64,000 nt of DNA from assembly GCA_030690415.1 (NCBI GenBank), contig JAUYGZ010000019.1:1-64000 (forward strand). Direction: 5' to 3'. Made by a program: the position numbers and the translations under genes. This DNA is from a bacterium (lineage in GTDB: Bacteria > Patescibacteriota > Gracilibacteria > JAUYGZ01). The notes beneath the pieces were generated by a model. The model was not told the DNA's origin. It ran no database searches and worked only from the letters and a program-made list of their open reading frames with translations. Positions 25,018-32,503 of this stretch are shown here, in pieces (position 1 is the stretch's first letter; each line of letters opens with the position of its first letter).

Positions 25018-26451
25018 AGAACCTACCTTCCCCCTCATCATCTCCGTCACCATCTGCGGATTCGCCTGCCCCTTCGTTGCCGCCATAACCTTCCCGATCA
25101 AAGCCCCAAAAGCCCTTTCCTTTCCATTCTTGTAATCCTCTACAATCTTCTCATTTTCAGCAATGACCTGGTCACAAATCCGCTCCAACTCATCCGCGTC
25201 ACTCACCTGCTCCAACCCCTTTTCCTGGATAATCACCAGAGGATCCTTACCGACCAGGTAGGTCTCTTCCAAGACCTCCTTGGCAACACTGGCTGAAATC
25301 TTCCCATCTTGAATCGCCGTTATCAAATGTACGACATGCTCAACCTGCACCTTCGAACGGGACACATCGATCGAGTCTTCTTTCAAATGACTCAGTAAGA
25401 CGGAAAACACAAAGGTGCGAGCCTGTTTGGGCTCACCGGTCGCCTCCGCGACCTGCTCAAAAAATCGGCCCAAATTGGGATTTGATACCGCTATCTCAGC
25501 TTCTTCGTCACTGAGCCCAAATTCATCTCTGAGGCGAACCCGATACACTGCGGGCAGCTCAGGAAGCTCAGCCTTCAGCTTTTCAACCATAGCTTTCTCA
25601 AGCTTGAGCGGCGGAAGATCCGGCTCAGGAAAATAGCGGTAATCCGCGGCCGATTCTTTTTCCCTCATCATTTGGGTCCGTTGTTCTTCTTCGATCCAAC
25701 CCACGGTGGTCTCACGATCCGGAGGATTACCTTCCTCCCACAAAGCACGCTGACGGCGAATTTCAAAATGCAATGCGGCCTCAAGCGACCGGAAGGAATT
25801 GAGATTTTTTATTTCTGCCCGAGGATACAGCTTGCTCTCACCAACCGGACGAAGAGACACTGAGGCATCAAAACGCATTTGCCCCTTGTACATATTCGCC
25901 TCACTCGAGCCCACCGTTTGCAAAATCTTCTGCAACTCCTCCGCGTAGGCCTTCGCCTCCTCAGGCGAGCGCAAATCCGGCTCGCTCACAATCTCCATCA
26001 GGGGAGACCCCGATCGATTGAAATCCACCAAACTCCATTCTCCCTCATGCATGAGCTTCCCTGCATCATTTTCCAGATGCAGCCGTGTGATCCCAATTTC
26101 TTTTTCCACCTTGTCTTCACCAATGACTATCGACACTCGACCCTTGACAGAAATAGGCTCATCATACTGCGAAATCTGGTACCCCATGGGAAGGTCCGGA
26201 TAGAAATAATTCTTCCGATCGAACTTGGAAACTTCAGGAATCGAACAATTCAAAGCCAGAGCCGTCTTAAGCCCCCACTCCAAAGCTTTTTTATTCAATA
26301 CCGGCAATGCCCCCGGATACCCGAGACAAACCGGACAGGTCAGCATATTTGGCTCCGCATCAAAATCATCGTTGCTACAAGCACACCAGAGTTTGCTCTG
26401 GGTCGCGATTTGAGCATGCACTTCCAAGCCGATGATCGTTTCTAAGTCCAT
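25015..26451 (-). CDS. gatB: Asp/Glu-tRNA amidotransferase subunit B
   Basis: GatB is the kinase-like subunit of GatCAB, which turns Glu-tRNA(Gln) and Asp-tRNA(Asn) into the cognate amide forms. Zinc ligands CAC...CPVC near residues 23-40, the N-terminal IIGLEVHAQ, FDRKNYFYPDLPMGYQISQYD and RLHLENDAGK are signatures. The C-terminal YqeY-like tail domain ends GKVMAATKGQANPQMVTEMMRGKVG. 478 residues is normal. No gatA or gatC is in the window. The stop lies inside a heptad repeat. Confidence 0.97.
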   Translation of the reverse strand: MDLETIIGLEVHAQIATQSKLWCACSNDDFDAEPNMLTCPVCLGYPGALPVLNKKALEWGLKTALALNCSIPEVSKFDRKNYFYPDLPMGYQISQYDEPISVKGRVSIVIGEDKVEKEIGITRLHLENDAGKLMHEGEWSLVDFNRSGSPLMEIVSEPDLRSPEEAKAYAEELQKILQTVGSSEANMYKGQMRFDASVSLRPVGESKLYPRAEIKNLNSFRSLEAALHFEIRRQRALWEEGNPPDRETTVGWIEEEQRTQMMREKESAADYRYFPEPDLPPLKLEKAMVEKLKAELPELPAVYRVRLRDEFGLSDEEAEIAVSNPNLGRFFEQVAEATGEPKQARTFVFSVLLSHLKEDSIDVSRSKVQVEHVVHLITAIQDGKISASVAKEVLEETYLVGKDPLVIIQEKGLEQVSDADELERICDQVIAENEKIVEDYKNGKERAFGALIGKVMAATKGQANPQMVTEMMRGKVGS

Positions 26452-26497
26452 AAGAAAAATCCTATTTTTACATTTTTCATTCTACATTTTTCATTCC

Positions 26498-27199
26498 TCA
26501 CTTCCAACCGAGCAGCTTCTTCACCCGATCCTTCCAATGCCCCGTTTTTTTCACCACAAAATACTGATCCAAATCACCAGATTTGAGACCACAGGAAATC
26601 AAAACTTCTTCAGGATCGACCGTGATACTTCGCTTCACTCGGTAAACAATTTCATCAATAAGTCTCTGAACCTGGACAGGTCTTGCAACATCATATAAAA
26701 CCAAATATTTCCCAATCTGCCCTGGAACAGAATGTGAACCGCTGGCAGGGGTCTGAACATCGAGCGTTCCATAGTTGAAGAAATTTCGGATAAATCCCGC
26801 CTGATGCAGGATAATATCCTCCACCGACTTCATGCTGGCGGTACTCATATCCTTGGAAAACAGAAACTTCTGATCGTAATCAATGACCCGCTGATTGGTA
26901 ATAATATCCTCATCATAAATCCAATCGACAAATCGAACCGCCAATCGATACCCGGGGTAAACCAAAAAAAGTGAGACAAACAAAAAAACACCGATTGTAA
27001 TCGTCCGATCCATAAAAAACCCAATTTGGGCATGAAAAAGAAAAGCCAGAATCAAAATCGCGATACCAACCCCGATGAGAACAATCCAGGTCTTGCTGGA
27101 AATCAAAAAAGCCACAAAATGCAGATGCGCCCGATAAATAATCTGCTCATTTGGGTTCAGATCTCCTGGACCAAAACGATGGAGAGCGGTCAGTGCCAT
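26498..27199 (-). CDS. membrane protein with bacterial PH-like domain
   Basis: About 233 residues from MALTALHRFGPGDLNPNEQIIYRAHLH (27199); the track's earlier start is less likely. Two transmembrane segments (about 25-50 and 60-82) are followed by a bPH2-like domain: YDEDIITNQRVIDYDQKFLFSKDMSTASMKSVEDI, GFIRNFFNYGTLDVQTPAS. The family's role is unclear. It is divergent from uvrB with a 92 bp gap holding the uvrB promoter. Confidence 0.8.
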   Translation of the reverse strand: MALTALHRFGPGDLNPNEQIIYRAHLHFVAFLISSKTWIVLIGVGIAILILAFLFHAQIGFFMDRTITIGVFLFVSLFLVYPGYRLAVRFVDWIYDEDIITNQRVIDYDQKFLFSKDMSTASMKSVEDIILHQAGFIRNFFNYGTLDVQTPASGSHSVPGQIGKYLVLYDVARPVQVQRLIDEIVYRVKRSITVDPEEVLISCGLKSGDLDQYFVVKKTGHWKDRVKKLLGWK

Positions 27200-27242
27200 A
27201 GATAGGGGTAACAACTTCAATATTAAAGCATGCCTTTCTGCC

Positions 27243-27270
27243 TTGTAAAAGCCGATAAATAGACTACAAT
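27243..27270 (+). promoter_or_regulatory. uvrB promoter
   Basis: TTGTAA, 16-nt spacer, TACAAT, about 21 nt before the uvrB ATG, so the leader would be very short. No LexA-type palindrome was noticed here. Confidence 0.55.
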
Positions 27271-27291
27271 AGAACAACCGATTACGCACAC

Positions 27292-29322
27292 ATGAAATTC
27301 AAACTCCATTCTCCCTTCAAACCCACCGGTGACCAACCAAAAGCGATAGAAAGTCTCATCCATGGCTTGAATTCAGGAGTACACGAGCAAACGCTCCTGG
27401 GGGTAACGGGATCTGGAAAGACCTTCACCATGGCCAATGTTATCCAGGAAGTTCAGCGCCCTACTCTGGTCCTGGCTCACAATAAGACACTGGCAGCCCA
27501 GCTCTGCTCAGAATTCAGAGAGTTTTTCCCGGACAACTCCGTGTGCTATTTCGTCTCCTACTACGACTACTACCAGCCGGAAGCCTATATCGCCAGCTCC
27601 GATACCTATATCGAAAAAGACGCATCCATCAATGACGAAATCAATAAATACCGCCATCAGGCCACCCAAAGCTTGCTCAGTAGACAAGACGTCATCATCG
27701 TCGCTTCGGTATCCTGTATTTATGGTCTCGGACCCGTGGAAGACTACCAAAGTCTGGCCATCACCCTCAAAAAAGGCCAAAAATACCAACGTGACCAACT
27801 CCTCAGACACTTGACTGATATTCAGTTCACGAGGTCCAATCTGGAGTTTAAACAGGGTATGTTTCACGTCTTGGGTGACAGCGTGGAGATCTTCCCCAGC
27901 TCTCAGGACACCATCTATAAGCTGGACTTCTGGGGAGACGAAATCGAAAGTATTCACGAATGTGATGTCTTCACCGGAGAAATTGTGAAAGAACACGACA
28001 GTGTCCACGTTTTCCCGGCAAAACACAACGTGACCACGGAAGAAAAGATCAAAAAGGCCGTGGAAGGCATCAAAGAAGAGCTGGAGCTCCAGGTCAAATA
28101 CTTCCGGGATATCGGAAAAATCGTCGAAGCGGAACGCGTCAAAACCAGAACTGAATTTGATATCGAAATGCTTTTGGAGACCGGATACGTCTCGGGAATA
28201 GAAAACTACGTGAGGTACTTTGGGGAACGGGAACCCGGTGAACAACCCCCCACCCTACTCGATTACTTCCCAAAAGAATCCCTCTTCATCATTGATGAAT
28301 CCCACATCACTATTCCGCAGATAGGTGGAATGTCGGGGGGAAACAAATCCCGAAAAGACAACCTGATTACTCACGGATTTCGACTGCCTTCAGCGTACGA
28401 CAACCGGCCTCTCAATTTTGATGAATTCGAACAACACATCAATCAGGTCATCTTCGTTTCAGCCACTCCGGGAAAATATGAATACCAGATCACCAAAAAA
28501 GAACACATCGTCGAGCAAATCATCCGTCCAACCGGTCTCCTGGATCCCGTCGTAGAGGTCCGTTGCAAAGAACACCAGATAGATGACCTCATGAACGAAA
28601 TCCAAACCCGCCTCAAGCGGAATGAACGCGTTCTCATCACGACTCTAACCAAAAAACAGGCGGAGGATCTCACGGAGTTTTTGAAAGAAGCCAATTTAAA
28701 AGTCCAGTACCTGCATTCAGATGTCGAGACTATCGAGCGAATCGAGATCCTTCGACAGCTCAGGGCAGGTGATATCGACATTATCGTGGGAATAAATCTG
28801 CTTCGTGAAGGACTCGACCTCCCGGAAGTCTCACTGGTCGCGATACTCGACGCCGACAAAGAAGGATTTCTCCGATCACGAGATGCTCTCATCCAGACTA
28901 TTGGTCGCACCGCTCGAAATATCAACGGGAAAGCCATCCTCTACACCAGAAAAAGCACCACAAGTGACAAAGAACTTCACCACCACCACACAGAAGACGG
29001 CCTTCACCTGACGGAAGCAATGAGATTGGCCATCAGTGAAACCTACCGCAGAAGAGAAATACAACAGGAACATAATACCAGGCACGGCATCACCCCTCAG
29101 AGCATTATCAAGGCAATCAAATCAATCGTTGACGCGGAAAAACTCGCCATCGAAGAAGCGAAGAAAGAAAAAGAAGCGTACTTCAGAAAAGTTCCGAAAG
29201 AAGAAATCCCACGTCTTATTCACAACCTCGAGCAACAGATGATCCTCGAATCGGAAAATCTGAACTTTGAGAAGGCGGGGGAATTACGGGATGAAATTGA
29301 AGAATTGCGAAAGAAGTTGTGA
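27292..29322 (+). CDS. uvrB: excinuclease ABC subunit B
   Basis: 676 residues. Walker A LLGVTGSGKTFTMA, the beta-hairpin region YYDYYQPEAYIASSDTYIEKD, the DEAD-like box FIIDESHIT, helicase motifs V-VI (NLLREGLDLPEVSLVAILDADKEG; QTIGRTARNINGKAILY) and the C-terminal UVR/UvrC-binding motif (NLEQQMILESENLNFEKAGELRDEIEEL) are all present. UvrB verifies DNA damage in nucleotide-excision repair with UvrA and UvrC, neither of which is in this window. Full length, with no repeat insertions noticed. Confidence 0.98.
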   Translation: MKFKLHSPFKPTGDQPKAIESLIHGLNSGVHEQTLLGVTGSGKTFTMANVIQEVQRPTLVLAHNKTLAAQLCSEFREFFPDNSVCYFVSYYDYYQPEAYIASSDTYIEKDASINDEINKYRHQATQSLLSRQDVIIVASVSCIYGLGPVEDYQSLAITLKKGQKYQRDQLLRHLTDIQFTRSNLEFKQGMFHVLGDSVEIFPSSQDTIYKLDFWGDEIESIHECDVFTGEIVKEHDSVHVFPAKHNVTTEEKIKKAVEGIKEELELQVKYFRDIGKIVEAERVKTRTEFDIEMLLETGYVSGIENYVRYFGEREPGEQPPTLLDYFPKESLFIIDESHITIPQIGGMSGGNKSRKDNLITHGFRLPSAYDNRPLNFDEFEQHINQVIFVSATPGKYEYQITKKEHIVEQIIRPTGLLDPVVEVRCKEHQIDDLMNEIQTRLKRNERVLITTLTKKQAEDLTEFLKEANLKVQYLHSDVETIERIEILRQLRAGDIDIIVGINLLREGLDLPEVSLVAILDADKEGFLRSRDALIQTIGRTARNINGKAILYTRKSTTSDKELHHHHTEDGLHLTEAMRLAISETYRRREIQQEHNTRHGITPQSIIKAIKSIVDAEKLAIEEAKKEKEAYFRKVPKEEIPRLIHNLEQQMILESENLNFEKAGELRDEIEELRKKL

Positions 29323-29337
29323 TTGTATCAATATTGC

Positions 29338-29358
29338 CATTATGTTAAGATTATAATG
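29338..29358. promoter_or_regulatory. operator candidate of second PIN-toxin locus
   Basis: CATTAT-9nt-ATAATG inverted repeat overlapping a repeated ATGTTAA(A/G), 19 bp before the antitoxin start. TATAAT within it could serve as a -10 hexamer. Confidence 0.45.
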
Positions 29359-29376
29359 TTAAAGTAACTCTATTTT

Positions 29377-29661
29377 ATGTTTCCAACCGCAACTATTACC
29401 GACCTCCGCTTCAAAACAGATGACGTATTCAAAAAGGGAAAGAAAGTACCCGTGTGGATTTTCGTACGGGGAAAGAAGCAGGGCTTTTACATCGGGGTCA
29501 AAGCAGGTGAAAAAATCCTTAAAAGAGCCTCTTCCGTGCATGTCATCCCTCATAATACGATCACAAAAAAAACGCCTTCCCTCCTCGATGAAGTGAAGAA
29601 GTATCAGATTAAAGGACCAAAAGATCTCAGTCAAAAAATTGACGAATACCTTTATGAATAA
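29377..29661 (+). CDS. probable antitoxin of PIN-toxin pair
   Basis: 94 residues, basic. The central part (KKVPVWIFVRGKKQGFYIGVKAGEKILKRASSVHVIPH) is unfamiliar; the C-terminus (LDEVKKYQIKGPKDLSQKIDEYLYE) could be the toxin-binding helix. The call rests on position: it overlaps the following PIN gene by 8 bp and is preceded by an operator-like inverted repeat. Confidence 0.65.
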   Translation: MFPTATITDLRFKTDDVFKKGKKVPVWIFVRGKKQGFYIGVKAGEKILKRASSVHVIPHNTITKKTPSLLDEVKKYQIKGPKDLSQKIDEYLYE

Positions 29662-30046
29662 CATCGTCTGTGACTCCAATATCTGGATTGCCTTTTTCAA
29701 TGAAGAAGACAACCAGCACGAAAAAGCCAGAGAACTGATAGGACTACTCGAGCAACAAGAGAAACCATTACTCCTCACGAATTATATCGATCTTGAGTGC
29801 ATCACTATTCTCCTCAAAAGAAAAGGGATCCAAGCAAGTCAAAGATGGATCCGATTCCGGTCCGATGCAAAGCGGATCGAACAGCTCACTTTCGATAAAG
29901 AAGACCACAATGCTATCACCGAGCTCTTTCTCAAAGGGAACAATAAACACTTGTCTTTCATTGACATCTCATTGATCTTTCTCGCCACAAACAACAATCA
30001 GGTCTACACCTTCGACAATAAACTGCAAAACGCCCTCTCCTCCTAA
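29654..30046 (+). CDS. PIN-domain toxin (VapC-like)
   Basis: About 130 residues from MNNIVCDSNIWIAFF (29654). PIN acidic residues: Asp in VCDSNIWIAF, Glu in DLECITILL, Asp in SFIDISLIF and Asp in YTFDNKL. Predicted Mg-dependent RNase. It is distinct in sequence from the VapC at 20893. It precedes yqeY by 17 bp. Confidence 0.87.
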   Translation: MNNIVCDSNIWIAFFNEEDNQHEKARELIGLLEQQEKPLLLTNYIDLECITILLKRKGIQASQRWIRFRSDAKRIEQLTFDKEDHNAITELFLKGNNKHLSFIDISLIFLATNNNQVYTFDNKLQNALSS

Positions 30047-30062
30047 TTCCTAATCCCAAAAA

Positions 30063-30509
30063 ATGCTCAAAGACCAACTCTACGCCGACATCATCACTGC
30101 CATGAAGGCCCGTGAAACAGTCAAAACCGAAGCCCTCAAGATGATGAAGGCTGAAATCATGAAACTCGAAGTGTCAGGCGCCAATATCGTCGCCGACGAT
30201 GAAGCTGTCACCCAGATCCTCAAACGCGGTATCAAACAGCGCCACGAGTCCGCCGAAGGCTTCAAGCAGGGAGGAAACCTGGCTGCCGCGGAAAAGGAAC
30301 TTCAGGAAGCGAAGATCCTCAAAGCCTATTTACCAGAACAGATGAGCGAAGAAGAGATCACAAAAGTTGTTCAGGAGACAGTGCGGGAGCTAGGCGCTTC
30401 CGGCCCCTCGGATATGGGGAAAGTCATGGCGGCCATTATGCCGAAGCTGGGGGGAAAGGCGGATGGGGGGCTGGTGAACCGGATTGTGAAAGAAACACTC
30501 ACATCATAG
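30063..30509 (+). CDS. yqeY: YqeY/GatB-tail domain protein
   Basis: 148 residues matching YqeY: AMKARETVKTEALKMMKAEI, ILKRGIKQRHESAEGFKQGG, EILKAYLPEQMSEEEI-like (ILKAYLPEQMSEEEITKVV) and GASGPSDMGKVMAAIMPKLGGKADGGLVNRIVKE. The fold is the same as the GatB C-terminal domain that helps hold tRNA. The standalone protein's role is not settled, but a tRNA-related function is likely. Confidence 0.93.
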   Translation: MLKDQLYADIITAMKARETVKTEALKMMKAEIMKLEVSGANIVADDEAVTQILKRGIKQRHESAEGFKQGGNLAAAEKELQEAKILKAYLPEQMSEEEITKVVQETVRELGASGPSDMGKVMAAIMPKLGGKADGGLVNRIVKETLTS

Positions 30510-30539
30510 AGCAGTCTCCTCGAAGGGTTAATTCACCTC

Positions 30540-30881
30540 TTAACACAGATCAAGAGAAAGAAGGATGGCCTTGTTGATGGCTTCCAACTGTTCTGGACTT
30601 AAGCCCCCCATTTTTCTGATCAACTGAGATTTATTAATCGTCATGACCTGTTCACACTTCACGGCTGATTCTTTCGTCAATCCATTCATGGCGGAAGGCA
30701 TGACAAGTGGCTGAGTGGAAAGATCTCGAATAACTGAAGTGAAAACACACACCATGGTCGTCTTGAGCAGGCTTTCATTGAGAAAATCATTTTGAACAAT
30801 GACAGCAGGACGAATCCCCTGAGGCTGGGAACCGCTTCCCTGAAAATCAGTCATATAAATTTCTCCTTTAGTAGGGGTCAT
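30540..30881 (-). CDS. MazF/PemK-family toxin
   Basis: About 113 residues from MTPTKGEIYMTDFQG (30881). The MazF pattern KGEIYMTDF...GIRPAVIVQNDFLNESLLKTTMVCVFTS and the C-terminal VKCEQVMTINKSQLIRKMGGLSPEQLEAINKAILLSL are clear. MazF toxins are sequence-specific mRNA interferases. It overlaps the antitoxin gene by 14 bp. Earlier in-frame ATG at 30902 is possible. Confidence 0.9.
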   Translation of the reverse strand: MTPTKGEIYMTDFQGSGSQPQGIRPAVIVQNDFLNESLLKTTMVCVFTSVIRDLSTQPLVMPSAMNGLTKESAVKCEQVMTINKSQLIRKMGGLSPEQLEAINKAILLSLDLC

Positions 30882-31131
30882 TTGGGAGAATGTTGTCGGC
30901 ATAATTATTGCTGTTGAGTTTAACCAATTCGGTGCTTTCTTTTTGGAATTCCTCGTCACCCGCGAGTCGATTATACTGTTCTTGAAGTCTTAGGCCTTCT
31001 TCTCGCTTTTTTTCTGCTTCAATAAGCGCGGAAAAAACTTCACTTTTATTGGCATTTTTCCTTTTTACAAGCTTCAAGAAGTATTCATGAAGCTCTGTTG
31101 GGATTGAGAGAGAAAGGCGAGCTACTGCCAT
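30868..31131 (-). CDS. antitoxin of MazF-type toxin (ribbon-helix-helix-like)
   Basis: 87 residues. MAVARLSLSIPTELHEYFLKLVKRKNANKSEVFSALI looks like a RHH DNA-binding fold. The C-terminal part (LAGDEEFQKESTELVKLNSNNY) resembles the tail of the antitoxin at 50348 (LSKDEAFQKECVWWAELN), so the two loci are probably paralogous. It precedes and overlaps the MazF gene. Confidence 0.85.
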   Translation of the reverse strand: MAVARLSLSIPTELHEYFLKLVKRKNANKSEVFSALIEAEKKREEGLRLQEQYNRLAGDEEFQKESTELVKLNSNNYADNILPNDPY

Positions 31132-31271
31132 AATAAAACATTAATACCAGAGTAATACTATCATACTACTCATTCAAACTCAAGATTGCATTCTCGCACT
31201 ACCACTCCAGCGTTCCTCTCCTCCTCCGCTCCCACCCCATTTCCAACACTAGCTTCGAAGGACAGGCCACC

Positions 31272-32381
31272 TTACCATTCTAAGGTTCCACCGACTTGGT
31301 ATTCAGTCACCCTCGTCTCAAAGAAGTTCTTCTCCTTGCCGAGATCAATCGCCTCAGACATCCAGGGGTAAGGGTTTGGTGATCCATAGATAGCTTTCAA
31401 CCCGAGACGCTCCACGCGCCGGTCAGCAATGTGCTGGACGTATTCGCGAATGCCATCCTTGTTCAAACCTAGGATCCCATCTGGAATCACGTCTTCACCG
31501 TACTCAATCTCCAGCTCGACGCCATTCCTAACCATCTCGATCGTTTTCTGCTGAAATTCAGGAGTCCAGAGATCCGGGTTCTCATCCTTGATGGCATTGA
31601 TCATGTCGATGCCGAAGTTCATGTGCATGGACTCGTCACGCATGATGTACTGGAACTGCTCGGCCGTGCCCACCATCTTGTTTTGGCGCTGGAAGCTGAG
31701 CATCATCGCAAAAGAAGAGTAGAAGAAAATACCTTCGGTAATAACATAAAAAATGATCAGATTCTCCATGAATTTCTGTCGGCCTTCCGGAGTGCTGGTG
31801 GTGAATTCCGGATTCAAAATGCCTTCGGTGAGACTCACCGCGAACATATCCTTCTTGTAGATTGATTCGATTTCGCGGTACATATTAAAAATCTTGCTCT
31901 CATCAAGACCAACGGACTCGACGATGTACTGGTAAGAGTGGGTATGAACGGCTTCTTCAAAGGCCTGACGTAGCAGATACATTCGGCATTCCGGAGAGGT
32001 AATGTGCTTGTAAATAGCAAGAACCAAATTATTAGCGACAATGGAATCGGCAGTCGTAAAAAATCCCATCGTCATCTCGATCGCCCGGCGTTCATTGTCC
32101 GTAAGATCCTTGGACTTCCAGAGCTCGATATCCTTTTGCATAGAGATTTCCTCGGGAAGCCAGTGGTTGGCATTGCCGGCCTTGTAGGCGTCCCAGGCAA
32201 ATTTGTGTTTGATGGGGGAGAGCTGCACCACATCGCCCTCTTCACCATTGATGATACGGCGGTCATTCACATTCGGGCGCTCGTGGGTCATCTTGAAATC
32301 GCCATAGAAACTGTTGCGGATTTCTTGGGGACGCTTGATGGTTTTTGACGATTTTTCAGTGGTGTTTGTGGTGGTGGACAT
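31272..32381 (-). CDS. nrdB: class I ribonucleotide reductase beta subunit
   Basis: 369 residues. Di-iron ligands and radical tyrosine lie in FFTTADSIVANNL, AFEEAVHTHSYQYIVES (Glu, His and the Tyr at the E. coli Y122 position) and a later EAVHTH-like helix pair (EGIFFYSSFAMM; MRDESMHMNFG). Tyr rather than Phe at the radical position argues against subclass Ic. NrdB holds the radical that starts reduction of ribonucleotides by NrdA. It lies downstream of nrdA, separated by a 122 bp gap that holds a dispersed palindromic repeat. Confidence 0.96.
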   Translation of the reverse strand: MSTTTNTTEKSSKTIKRPQEIRNSFYGDFKMTHERPNVNDRRIINGEEGDVVQLSPIKHKFAWDAYKAGNANHWLPEEISMQKDIELWKSKDLTDNERRAIEMTMGFFTTADSIVANNLVLAIYKHITSPECRMYLLRQAFEEAVHTHSYQYIVESVGLDESKIFNMYREIESIYKKDMFAVSLTEGILNPEFTTSTPEGRQKFMENLIIFYVITEGIFFYSSFAMMLSFQRQNKMVGTAEQFQYIMRDESMHMNFGIDMINAIKDENPDLWTPEFQQKTIEMVRNGVELEIEYGEDVIPDGILGLNKDGIREYVQHIADRRVERLGLKAIYGSPNPYPWMSEAIDLGKEKNFFETRVTEYQVGGTLEW

Positions 32382-32416
32382 GGGAGGTTATTAAATAGTT
32401 CTAAAAGGTTGTATTT

Positions 32417-32497
32417 GTCATTGCGAGGAAACGAAGCAATCTGTGTTGAACGAATGAGATTGCTTTGTCGCCTGATTACAAGGCTCCTCGCAATGAC
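32417..32497. repeat. dispersed palindromic repeat between nrdA and nrdB
   Basis: GTCATTGCGAGGA ... TCCTCGCAATGAC (13-bp arms) with an inner pair AAGCAATCT ... AGATTGCTT. This GTCATTGCGAGGA/AGCAATC type is found dispersed in many unrelated bacterial genomes. Confidence 0.88.
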
Positions 32498-32503
32498 AGT
32501 CGC

